From: DATKMP01 sp963790045
GTDB lineage: Bacteria > Bacteroidota > Ignavibacteria > UBA10030
Direction of reading: 5' to 3'
Length of the DNA stretch: 64,000 nt
Assembly: GCA_963790045.1 (NCBI GenBank)
Contig: CAWBMS010000009.1
Span: 124,001 to 188,000, forward strand
The position numbers and the translations under genes were made by a program. The number at the start of each line of letters is the position of its first letter. The stretch's first letter is position 1. The notes under the pieces are model-generated. The model saw only the letters and a program-made list of their open reading frames with translations. It did not search any database and had not been told where the DNA came from. Positions 56,787 to 64,000 of the stretch are shown in pieces.

Positions 56787-59492
56787 TTACGAATTATCCC
56801 CTACGGCTTTGTCGTGCGGATAAACAAGTTTTAAAGTTTGTCCCGTTTGTTGTGCATGTCGAATTTCGTTTTGCCGAATCCGTACTTCTGCTTTTTTAAT
56901 TTCTTTGTTTAACGGATCAAGAACAAATGCCTTTGCTACTTCATCCAGTGCCTTTGCAAATTCATGCTGCTTTTGGTATTCTTCTGCTGTACGCAAGTGA
57001 ATATGCACAAGCTGGTCTTGCTCTTCCGGCGATGAGGTGGATTTCGCTGTTTCTTTTTCCTGAGATGGGATATTTTTTTCAGGTTCCGTTTGTGCAAGTA
57101 GAATCTGTTCTTCTAATGCTTTAAGATTTTCGTTTTCAGGATCTATTGTGTATCCCAATGCGATTTCTACCATTGCATCATCATAAACTTTGTTTGCAAT
57201 ATACTCGCGTGCCTGGCGGAGATGCTCTTTAAGCGTGTTATGTTTTGCTTGATCTTGCTTTTGCTGATTGCGTTCTTCAATATCGTGTGTAAGTTGTTCT
57301 TTTAATTTTACACAGTCTTGGCGTGTAGCATTAAGGACCAATGCTTTTTCAAGCTCTATCAGCGCATCTTCATATTTTCGCAATGCCCGCAATTCTTTGG
57401 CTGAGAAAAGATGCTTTTGGATGGCTTTCTCGTTTTCCCCGGCATGTTTATGGTCGTCAAATGCTTTCTGCGCTGTTTCAATTTCCACTTCAAGCTCTTT
57501 GATGTCTTGGCGTTCCGGGTCGAGAACAATAGCTTGCGTAACGATTGTTAAGGCATCGTCGAATCGATCTTTGACAAGAAGCTGTTTGGCTTTAAGAAGA
57601 AGCTCTTGAATTTGGATATTCTTTTCTTTTTCTCCTTGTTGCTCTTGCCATTGTTGGTATGCCGCTTGAGTTTTTTCTTCAAGATTTTTTAATTCGCTAT
57701 TATCGGGATCGTACGCATATCCACTTGCCACCTCGGCAAGTGCTTCATCAAATGCGCCGTGTTCCAGATAATCTTGCGCGCGCTGTATATGATTGGCAAG
57801 CGCTTTAAGCTGAGTTTCTTCTTCAGTCTTTTTGCGTTCTTTTTCTTGATCTTCGTGCCATTCACGTTGAAGCTGGGTTTCATATTCTTGAATACTAGTA
57901 TTCAGCGGATCAAGAATAAATGCTTTTGCTAATTCATCCAAGGCCTGACTGTATTCATGGTCCTCAGCAAATTTTTCTGCATTGGCTAAACAAGCAACAA
58001 TACGTTCAGCGCTGTCATCGTGGACATTTTCCGGCTCTACAGGAACACTCTGGGCTTCTGCCTCTTCAGCTTTTTTCTTATCCTGTGCAGTGAGAATTTC
58101 TTGTTCCGTATGTTTGATGTCTTCATCAAACGGATTAATAATAAAAGCTAAAGCAATTTCACCGAGCGCGTCTTCAAAACGTTCTTGGGTAAGGTATGTG
58201 CGTGCTTTGGTGATATACGCGATTATTTTTTCTTTGTCTGTGCGTCGTTTTGCATCTGATTCAGCGTTTTCTCCCAGCGTGGCGCGATCGCGCTCTGTTT
58301 GTTCCAGAAGCCGCAATTCCTCTTCTTGTCTTCGCCGGACAGCTTCTTCTTCAACATGGCGTTTCACTTGTGCACGAGCCAAAGCATCTTCTTGTGCTGC
58401 GGCGATTCTTTTTTCGCATGCTCGAAGGGCGTCATTTACCGGGTCTAAAACGTAGGCACGCGTAATGACACGGAGCGCTTCTGAAAATCGTTGTTGTTCA
58501 GTAAGTTTTTCTGCGTTCTCGATGTGCTTTTGAATGGCTGTAACGATCGCCTCACGTTTTTTACGCTGTTCATCGTCGCGTCGGCGAAGAATTTCTAATT
58601 GTTCTTGTTGTTCGTGATCCTGTGCCTCACGGATCTGGTGTTCGAGATTCAAGACATCTTCGTTCAGCGGGTCCACCACCACAACAAATGCTAACTCACT
58701 GAGTGCTTCATCTAATCTTCCATTGTTGAAGAATTCGCGCGCTCGGTCAAGGTATTGTGTAATTTTTTGTTGCTGCGCATGTTTGCGTGCTTCTTCTTCT
58801 TTCCGTCGTTTTTCTTCTTTTTCCTGCTGAAACTTTGTAATCTGCGCTTTCAGCATTTCCTGCCGCTTTTGTTCTTCTTCTTGTTGTTTGCGCAGGCGGT
58901 CTTGTTCGTCACGAAGCCGCGCCTCTTCTTGAGCTTTCCGAATATGATCTTCTAATTCATGAATATGCTCGTTCGCGGGATCAAGAAGGTATGCACGAGC
59001 AACTTCATCTAATGCACGGTTAAAATCTTCTTTGGCAACATAATCATGGGCACGTGCGAGGAAAGTAGAAATTTTTGATTCGATGGCGTGCCGACGAAGC
59101 TCTTCGTTCTTTTTTCGTTCGGTTTCTTCTTTTTTCCGCAGATCGATTTCTTGTTCCTGTTTTGCAGCCGCAGCGGCAGACCGTTGTGCTTCAACAATAG
59201 CAAGATTTGAGATGTGCTCAAGCGCTGTTGGCATCGGCTGCGCCGAGGGCTCTGGTTGGGAAACGCTTTCGGCCTCGGCCTTTTTCTCTTTTTGTGCCGT
59301 TAAAAGAGAACGTACCCGTTCTTCGTATGCTAACGCATATAAATTACGCGGATCGCGTCCCCGCGCTCTTGCAATTTCTTCCAAAGCGGACGCATAGTTG
59401 CCCTCCCGAACAAGTTTATCTGCTTGTTTGAGAAATATTGCAACTTCTTTTAATTGTTCCGCGCTTCTTTGTGTATCTATACCTTTTGCCAT
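56787..59492 (-). CDS. Giant repeat protein: 11 TPR-like modules with charged linkers, cytoplasmic
   Basis: About 901 aa with no signal peptide or membrane helix. I count eleven copies of a module of about 50 aa starting near residues 17, 141, 244, 319, 422, 498, 565, 627, 690, 753 and 829. The pattern is a helix-turn-helix: (I/L)xxxLxxAxxYxxxxxFxxAL, then xE(I/V)AxAYxLDPxNxxI, then KxLExxIxxAQ. Examples are FNRALDEVARAYLLDPANEH and FAKALDEVAKAFVLDPLNKE. Linkers are Glu/Lys/Arg/Gln-rich and likely helical. Start ATG 59492 has GTGGAGAGA upstream. The next gene, a TonB protein, carries the same module. Function unknown; a scaffold is inferred. Confidence 0.82.
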   Translation of the reverse strand: MAKGIDTQRSAEQLKEVAIFLKQADKLVREGNYASALEEIARARGRDPRNLYALAYEERVRSLLTAQKEKKAEAESVSQPEPSAQPMPTALEHISNLAIVEAQRSAAAAAKQEQEIDLRKKEETERKKNEELRRHAIESKISTFLARAHDYVAKEDFNRALDEVARAYLLDPANEHIHELEDHIRKAQEEARLRDEQDRLRKQQEEEQKRQEMLKAQITKFQQEKEEKRRKEEEARKHAQQQKITQYLDRAREFFNNGRLDEALSELAFVVVVDPLNEDVLNLEHQIREAQDHEQQEQLEILRRRDDEQRKKREAIVTAIQKHIENAEKLTEQQRFSEALRVITRAYVLDPVNDALRACEKRIAAAQEDALARAQVKRHVEEEAVRRRQEEELRLLEQTERDRATLGENAESDAKRRTDKEKIIAYITKARTYLTQERFEDALGEIALAFIINPFDEDIKHTEQEILTAQDKKKAEEAEAQSVPVEPENVHDDSAERIVACLANAEKFAEDHEYSQALDELAKAFILDPLNTSIQEYETQLQREWHEDQEKERKKTEEETQLKALANHIQRAQDYLEHGAFDEALAEVASGYAYDPDNSELKNLEEKTQAAYQQWQEQQGEKEKNIQIQELLLKAKQLLVKDRFDDALTIVTQAIVLDPERQDIKELEVEIETAQKAFDDHKHAGENEKAIQKHLFSAKELRALRKYEDALIELEKALVLNATRQDCVKLKEQLTHDIEERNQQKQDQAKHNTLKEHLRQAREYIANKVYDDAMVEIALGYTIDPENENLKALEEQILLAQTEPEKNIPSQEKETAKSTSSPEEQDQLVHIHLRTAEEYQKQHEFAKALDEVAKAFVLDPLNKEIKKAEVRIRQNEIRHAQQTGQTLKLVYPHDKAVGDNS

Positions 59493-59813
59493 AATTCTCT
59501 CCACTCATGGAGCGGTTAGAGATAGTAATACTACGAAGCCCACCTATTTTCAAAAACCAAGGTAGGTATTTTCTTTTGTATTGTCAACAAATCAAAGAAA
59601 AAATTTACCGATGCGAAATTAACCAGTAGTTTCAATTTATCTGCAAAAATCCGGCTGAATACTCGAAAAAACGGGAAGATCAGCGTGGCAGATATTACAA
59701 ATTCATTTGACAAAAGGACATTTTGCAACAATGTGATATATATCACAATCATTACCAATGATTCCTTTACATATAATATAATCAATCCGGTATTGATTAT
59801 ATCTTCAACGAGT
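59493..59813. promoter_or_regulatory. Regulatory gap with CRP-type palindrome
   Basis: The gap between the repeat-protein gene and tRNA-Pro holds TGTGATATATATCACA at 59732-59747, a perfect palindrome equal to the E. coli-type CRP consensus TGTGA-N6-TCACA. A minus-strand promoter is possible at TTGACA (59587-59582) with a 17-bp spacer and a poor -10, TACCTT (59564-59559). An 11-bp inverted repeat with a 5-bp spacer lies at 59776-59802, just past the tRNA 3' end. It is rich in ATTGAT/ATCAAT and may end the tRNA transcript. Binding by a CRP/FNR protein is inference. Confidence 0.5.
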
Positions 59814-59887
59814 CGGGATGAGAGGATTCGAACCTCCGGCCCCCTGCGCCCAAGGCAGGTGCTCTAGCCGGGCTGAGCTACATCCCG
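59814..59887 (-). tRNA. tRNA-Pro (UGG)
   Basis: A 74-nt cloverleaf on the minus strand. The acceptor stem CGGGATG/CATCCCG pairs perfectly. The D-arm contains AGCTCAG...CTAGAGC and the T-arm GGTTCGAATCC. The anticodon stem CCTGC/GCAGG holds the loop CTTGGGC, giving anticodon UGG for proline CCA codons. The 3' CCA is not encoded. Confidence 0.95.
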
Positions 59888-59967
59888 TTGATTCAAAATA
59901 TATTACTTAAGGTAAGGAAAAAAATGAGATGAAGCAATGCACTCGATGTTATTATAACGGGAGAGAT

Positions 59968-61230
59968 TTATTCTTTACTTGTAAGCCATCGTTCTGGATT
60001 TTGCTTTTCACGCTCTTTCCATATTTCAAAATGCAAAATGGAACCTGCAACTGTATCGCCGCTTTTTGCAATGACGGTACCTTCTGTAACTTTTTGTGAT
60101 TCTTCCACTGTTACTTCGGATAAATGTGCATACACGGTTCTATAGCCGTTATAATGATTTACGATAAGGACATTGCCGAAACCGGGAATAAAAGAAAGCA
60201 GCGCTACTTCACCATCGGCAACAGCATACACGTTGGAACCAACCGGCGTTGCGATATTGATGCCGGTATTTTGCGTTACTGTTTTGAGCACCGGATGCAC
60301 CTGATTGCCGAAATGCGTTTGCACCGAACCGTTGGAAACCGGCCAGCGCATTTTCCCGCGATGTTGTTCGAAGGTCGATGAGATTTTTTCTTCCGGCGGC
60401 TTCGGTAGCACCGGCGTCGAAATATTTTTTGAACGCTCTCGTTCTCGTGCTTCAGCAAGTTCTCGCTCACGCTTTACAGCAGCTTCATGGTCTTTGCGAA
60501 TACGTTCTTTTTCAATTAAATCTGCAATCAAATCTTCAATTTGATGAAACGCATTTTGCTTGCGCGTCAATTCGGCTTGATATGTTTTTTTATTCTTCCG
60601 GATTTTTTTCAATACGGTTTGACGAACCGAATAAGTAGATTTGAGATTTTTTTCTTCCCGTGTCTTTTCTTGAAGAAGCTGTCGTTTGTTTTGCAGGTTG
60701 TCTTCCAATTGCCGACTTTGTTCTTCAACGGTGGTTTTGTTTTCGATAATTTCCTGCAAATCTTTTGCGCGTTGTTCTGAAAACCGTTTCATGTATTGAA
60801 TGCGAATGTACATCTGGTTGATGGATTTAGAAGAGAAGAGCAATTCCAGATCGTACACGCGCCCATTTTTATAGACCGACCGAACATAGTTGGCATAATG
60901 CGACTTGAGAAATTGAAGCTTGGCTTCGAGTTCTGCAATTGTCATTTTGGCCGTATCGATATCCGACGAGACATCTTGCTCTTCTTCCTGCAAATTTTTT
61001 ACAAGTCGGCGAAGTAAATTGGATTGGCGTTCGAGATCATCCAACCGATCGAGTGTAACTTTCTCTTTGGTTTCACTTTCCTGCAATCGCTTTTCGTACG
61101 CTTGAATATCTGCACGAAGCTTTTGCAATTCTCGCTCCTTCTGCTTCAACTCCCGGTCTGCACGTTGTGCGGGTAAGAATGAAACAATGCAACAGCAGAG
61201 AAAGAGAAGGATAAGAGATCGTGCCCGCAT
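59968..61230 (-). CDS. EnvC-like murein hydrolase activator (degenerate M23 domain)
   Basis: About 420 aa. A signal peptide (MRARSLILLFLCCCIVSFLPAQ) is followed by a long coiled coil (residues 25-250, rich in K/E/Q) and a C-terminal LytM/M23 domain starting near MRWPVSNGSVQTHFG. Metal ligands of active M23 enzymes are lost: the HxGxD position reads NTGIN and the HxH position reads ILHFE, leaving only one His. As with EnvC and NlpD, it probably activates an amidase during cell division and does not cut itself. Start ATG 61230 overlaps the upstream stop in TAATG, so it is coupled to the DUF4292 gene. Confidence 0.88.
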   Translation of the reverse strand: MRARSLILLFLCCCIVSFLPAQRADRELKQKERELQKLRADIQAYEKRLQESETKEKVTLDRLDDLERQSNLLRRLVKNLQEEEQDVSSDIDTAKMTIAELEAKLQFLKSHYANYVRSVYKNGRVYDLELLFSSKSINQMYIRIQYMKRFSEQRAKDLQEIIENKTTVEEQSRQLEDNLQNKRQLLQEKTREEKNLKSTYSVRQTVLKKIRKNKKTYQAELTRKQNAFHQIEDLIADLIEKERIRKDHEAAVKRERELAEARERERSKNISTPVLPKPPEEKISSTFEQHRGKMRWPVSNGSVQTHFGNQVHPVLKTVTQNTGINIATPVGSNVYAVADGEVALLSFIPGFGNVLIVNHYNGYRTVYAHLSEVTVEESQKVTEGTVIAKSGDTVAGSILHFEIWKEREKQNPERWLTSKE

Positions 61231-62000
61231 TACCAGCGTATCTGTTCTGCAGAAGAAGGGATGGAAAAATTGAATTGACAATCGATCGCGTTTAACGAAA
61301 CATCGGAATAGACAACCGACAGCATTTGTTGTTCGCGCGGCTGCGTGATGCGAATGTTGAACGGAATATCTGTTCCATCGACGGATTGGAAATTAGAAAA
61401 TCGTTGTTCAAAGATCAGTTTTCCGTTTGTATCGCACTGTTGTATTTTTCCGATCAAGCTAGTTGTCGGATCAATCCAGTACGTTCGTTGTACATCATGA
61501 TGTTTGTAAATAAACGTCCACTGTTCTTCTACAATTCGCGCTTCATCCGGTGTACGGCGATCATCTCCAAAAAATGTTCCGCCGCCGAGCAGATTGAGCA
61601 TATCATCAAATCTCAAACGAATATGCAAAATGCGTTCGATATTCTCTTCGCTTGCTGCACCGCGAATGAGTTTGTTTTCGAAGCTGTTGTAAAAAACAAA
61701 TTCGTCGCGCGTAATCAAGGCGAATCCAACTTTGATGCCGAATGGCCCTTGAAGTTTGACCAAAACCGAATCCGGTTTGCGCAAGAATAACGTAAAGGAA
61801 CCTGTTTGTGCGATGGTAGGTGTTTCGACGGAAATTTTTCCTTCGCCATACAACGAATGAATATATTGTTGTTGATGCTGAACTGCTTCCTGCACTTCTT
61901 TGTACGAAAGATGACGATTGGCAACTACCGCAACATGCGAAGATGTGCAACCCGCAAAGACAAGAAGAACCAGAAGAGAAAAACTCAAACAAATTTTCAC
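61230..62000 (-). CDS. DUF4292 lipoprotein
   Basis: A 256-aa envelope lipoprotein with lipobox VFAGCTSS near residue 18. The body matches the DUF4292 pattern of a LolA/LolB-like beta-sheet: GEGKISVETPTIAQTGSFTLFLRKPDSVLVKLQGPFGIKVG and YWIDPTTSLIGKIQ. The start overlaps the stop of the TPR lipoprotein gene by ATGA and its own stop overlaps the EnvC-like start. Such coupling with an M23-type gene is typical of Bacteroidota. A role in lipoprotein or outer-membrane handling is inferred. Confidence 0.87.
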   Translation of the reverse strand: MKICLSFSLLVLLVFAGCTSSHVAVVANRHLSYKEVQEAVQHQQQYIHSLYGEGKISVETPTIAQTGSFTLFLRKPDSVLVKLQGPFGIKVGFALITRDEFVFYNSFENKLIRGAASEENIERILHIRLRFDDMLNLLGGGTFFGDDRRTPDEARIVEEQWTFIYKHHDVQRTYWIDPTTSLIGKIQQCDTNGKLIFEQRFSNFQSVDGTDIPFNIRITQPREQQMLSVVYSDVSLNAIDCQFNFSIPSSAEQIRW

Positions 62001-63732
62001 AGAGTTCCTCGTGCAATCTTATCGCGAAGCGAAGTATTTTTTTCATCCAACCCTAATGCTTTTTTCCACATCTCGACAGCTTGTTCTTGTTTTCCCAATT
62101 TCAAATAGATGTCGCCCAAATGCTCTACAACAGCAGCGCTGGCATTGCCGACGGAAATCGCTTTCTCAATGTATGTTGCCGCTTCGTCGTAGCGTGCAAG
62201 TTTGAACAGCACCCATCCGTACGTATCGAGATAGGCAGCATTGTTCGGCTCAGCAGTGATGGCTTGCTGCGCCATTTGCAACGCGCGTTCCAATTGCAAT
62301 CCGCGTTCAGATAAACTGTAACCGTAATTATTCAACAGCAATGCAGATTTCGGATCAACAAGCAGCGCTTCTTCATACAACTTGTCGCTTTCACTATAGC
62401 GGTGCAATTCATCTAACGTCATCGCCAGCGTGCTTAACGTGTTGATATCTTTCGGATTCAACGAGTACGCTTGCTGAAGTTTTTGAACGGCAAGCTCTCG
62501 CTTTTCCATACGCGAATATGCCAAGCCCTGGAGTAAGTACACGCGAAAATCTTTTGGGACAGATTTTTCAGCTTGTGCCATGACTGTCAACAGTGCATCA
62601 TATTTTCCTTGATCGAATAACGATGTTCCCAGAAACGACCATGCGTCGCCATTCCAAGCGGCAAGTTTTGTTACACGGTCAAAATACGAAGCCGCAAGAG
62701 AATCGTTGTGCTGATTGGTGGCGATTGCACCCAGATACCACAACGGCCGCCAATCGTTCGGCGATGCTTGTTCCACTTCTTTGAATAATGCCTGCGCACG
62801 CGGTGCGAATGTGGAATCGCGTTCCGTTTGTCCGAAGAATCCGATGCCGATACGCAATTTAATTTCGGGGTTGACGATGCCTTGATTGAGAAGCCGCTCG
62901 TACAATTTTGTTGCTTGTTGAAATTCTTTTTGACTTAGATACACATCGGCAAGCGATGCAGCAATTTCCGGATCGGATGGATCATAAATCATCATCGTCT
63001 CTAACATCGCTTTTGCATCTTCCAAATGTCCCGCTTTGATTTCTGTTTCAGCAAGTTGTTTTTGCAATGCACGGTTATTCGGATCGAGTTCCAGCATCCG
63101 TTTGTATTTAGCGATTGCTTTGTCATATTCACCAAGCGATACATAAATATTCGCGCACTGGAATAAATTATCTAAATTGCTGTTGTCTTCGTTGAGCAGA
63201 CGTTCATAAATTTCAACGGATTTTCGCGGAGATGTTGTTTGATATAAATGAGCGAGCGCAAGCCAGCTGTTGGTTTGCGTGGAATCGATTTTTAGAATTG
63301 TTTCGTATTCATGAATCGCTTGATCCGTTTGCATTGCGTTCACATAAATTGCCGCAAGACTTTCGTGGAATGAAATATTCTTCGGTTCTAATCGTACCGC
63401 TTCACGGGCGGTTTCAATAGCGCGCGCATGTTTTTGCAATAAAGCATAATCACGCGAGATGGCATAAAAGAGCGCGCCGTTGGGTTCCGCTTGGATGGCA
63501 TCTTGATATTGCAGAATAGCATCGGCATAAACGCCTTTTGCGTCTAATGCCGCGCCATCGATAAAATTTTGCACAGCAAAATCGTGCCGTAGCTCTCGCT
63601 CATGTTTCGGACATGACCACTGCGCCGGAGTCGGTCGCCAGAACCGGTTTGCTGCTGCTGCAGCCGACAAAAACAAGAAGCCCCGTTACGAAAACAGGAA
63701 AGAGAACAAAATACTTACGTTGTTGTTTCATA
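61997..63732 (-). CDS. TPR lipoprotein (one +1 frameshift near the N-terminus)
   Basis: About 577 aa. The start is ATG 63732: MKQQRKYFVLFPVFVTGLL with lipobox FVGCSSSK, a clear lipoprotein signal. After VVMSE the frame breaks at the run of three at 63605-63607 (AAA in the coding strand). Removing one base gives SEHERELRHDFAVQNFIDGAALDAKG. From there about 14 TPR units follow, e.g. AIAKYKRMLELDPNNRALQKQ, YSLNPKDINTLSTLA and EEALLVDPKSALLLNNYGYSL. It heads the operon with DUF4292 and the EnvC-like factor. Probably a periplasmic or outer-membrane scaffold. Confidence 0.88.
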
Positions 63733-63810
63733 CTATAAATATATCGAAAGGTGCGTGCACATACAAGCGGCGCACTTGTTTTCCAACCTTTCGTCCAGTA
63801 TCATACCGCT

Positions 63811-64000
63811 ATGGAAAATGGGAAAATATACGATCTTGCTGTTGCATGGACGTGGGAATATGATCTCGATTTTGTTGCGCTGATTGAAGAAGAGACGCAA
63901 CGTGCCGATAAAACCGTCCTGCAAATTCGGGAGGAAAATGTCGAAGAGATTTTTGACGCATTAAAGAAAGAACGTATTCAGATTCGCTACTTGTTAGATC
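63811..64000 (+). CDS. Start of an unidentified protein, cut by window end
   Basis: An open frame of 63 codons begins MENGKIYDLAVAWTWEYD and continues with VALIEEETQRADKTVLQI and ALKKERIQIRYLLD without a stop. The alternating strand-helix pattern suggests a Rossmann-like or ATP-grasp N-terminal domain. I recall similar openings in ATP-grasp proteins but cannot confirm this. It is divergent from the TPR lipoprotein gene across a 78-bp gap. Confidence 0.6.
   Translation, partial: MENGKIYDLAVAWTWEYDLDFVALIEEETQRADKTVLQIREENVEEIFDALKKERIQIRYLLD

Noticed and set aside
56787..59492. CRISPR-like or tandem DNA repeat
   Set aside because: The repetition is at protein level, with diverged modules and variable linkers. 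There is no short direct repeat with regular spacers. I see no CRISPR array anywhere in the window.
1347..63607. Programmed +1 frameshifting as the explanation for the broken frames
   Set aside because: The sites share no slippery sequence or downstream structure and fall in unrelated gene families. Insertion errors explain them better.

Overview
The window looks like a chromosome fragment of a polysaccharide-degrading member of the Bacteroidota/Chlorobiota group, most like Ignavibacteria. The evidence is two secreted proteins with type IX secretion (T9SS) tails of the NYPNPFNP...SGVYxYR...KKLxLxK type, an ECF sigma/FecR anti-sigma/STN-TonB receptor set, a DUF4292-EnvC-like gene pair, and AT-rich DNA. 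It reads as a plant-hemicellulose specialist.

Layout. 0-14.2 kb: a NrtR-type (Nudix plus winged-helix) regulator is divergent from a long pentose/galactose operon: xylB, xylA, a structured terminator, galT, galM, an SSS-family sugar symporter with a tiny membrane protein, araB, a GH127 arabinofuranosidase, araD and a FucI-like isomerase standing in for araA. 14.3-22.2 kb: secreted xylan enzymes GH8, GH115, GH97 and GH43. 22.3-26.0 kb (minus): a SDR mannonate oxidoreductase, uxuA and a GH35 galactosidase. Together these cut arabino-glucurono-xylan side chains and backbone outside the cytoplasm and feed arabinose, xylose, galactose and glucuronate into central metabolism.

26.4-32.0 kb: a visibly GC-richer cassette (NagZ-like GH3, GH116, PfkB kinase), all without signal peptides. 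It abuts a truncated GPH sugar transporter and an intact GH10 xylanase, so it may be an insertion into the xylan locus. 33.5-46.1 kb: a decayed stretch, then ECF sigma, FecR, a TonB-dependent receptor and two T9SS proteins (beta-helix; FG-GAP/ASPIC/Fn3), followed by a decayed SGNH esterase and an IS5-type transposase remnant. No SusD is present.

46.1-64 kb is more housekeeping-like: NfnAB transhydrogenase subunits with a Dabb protein; a TetR-TolC-MFP-RND efflux operon; and on the minus strand an 11-repeat TPR-like protein followed by a TonB-family protein that carries the same module on its cytoplasmic side. That pair is my best candidate for an undescribed system. Next come tRNA-Pro(UGG), a degenerate M23/EnvC-like factor, a DUF4292 lipoprotein, a TPR lipoprotein and the start of one more gene.

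Seven genes are broken by single-base frameshifts, and all eight events are +1 insertions. This points to sequencing or assembly error more than to gene death. I therefore report each of these as one gene across the shift.
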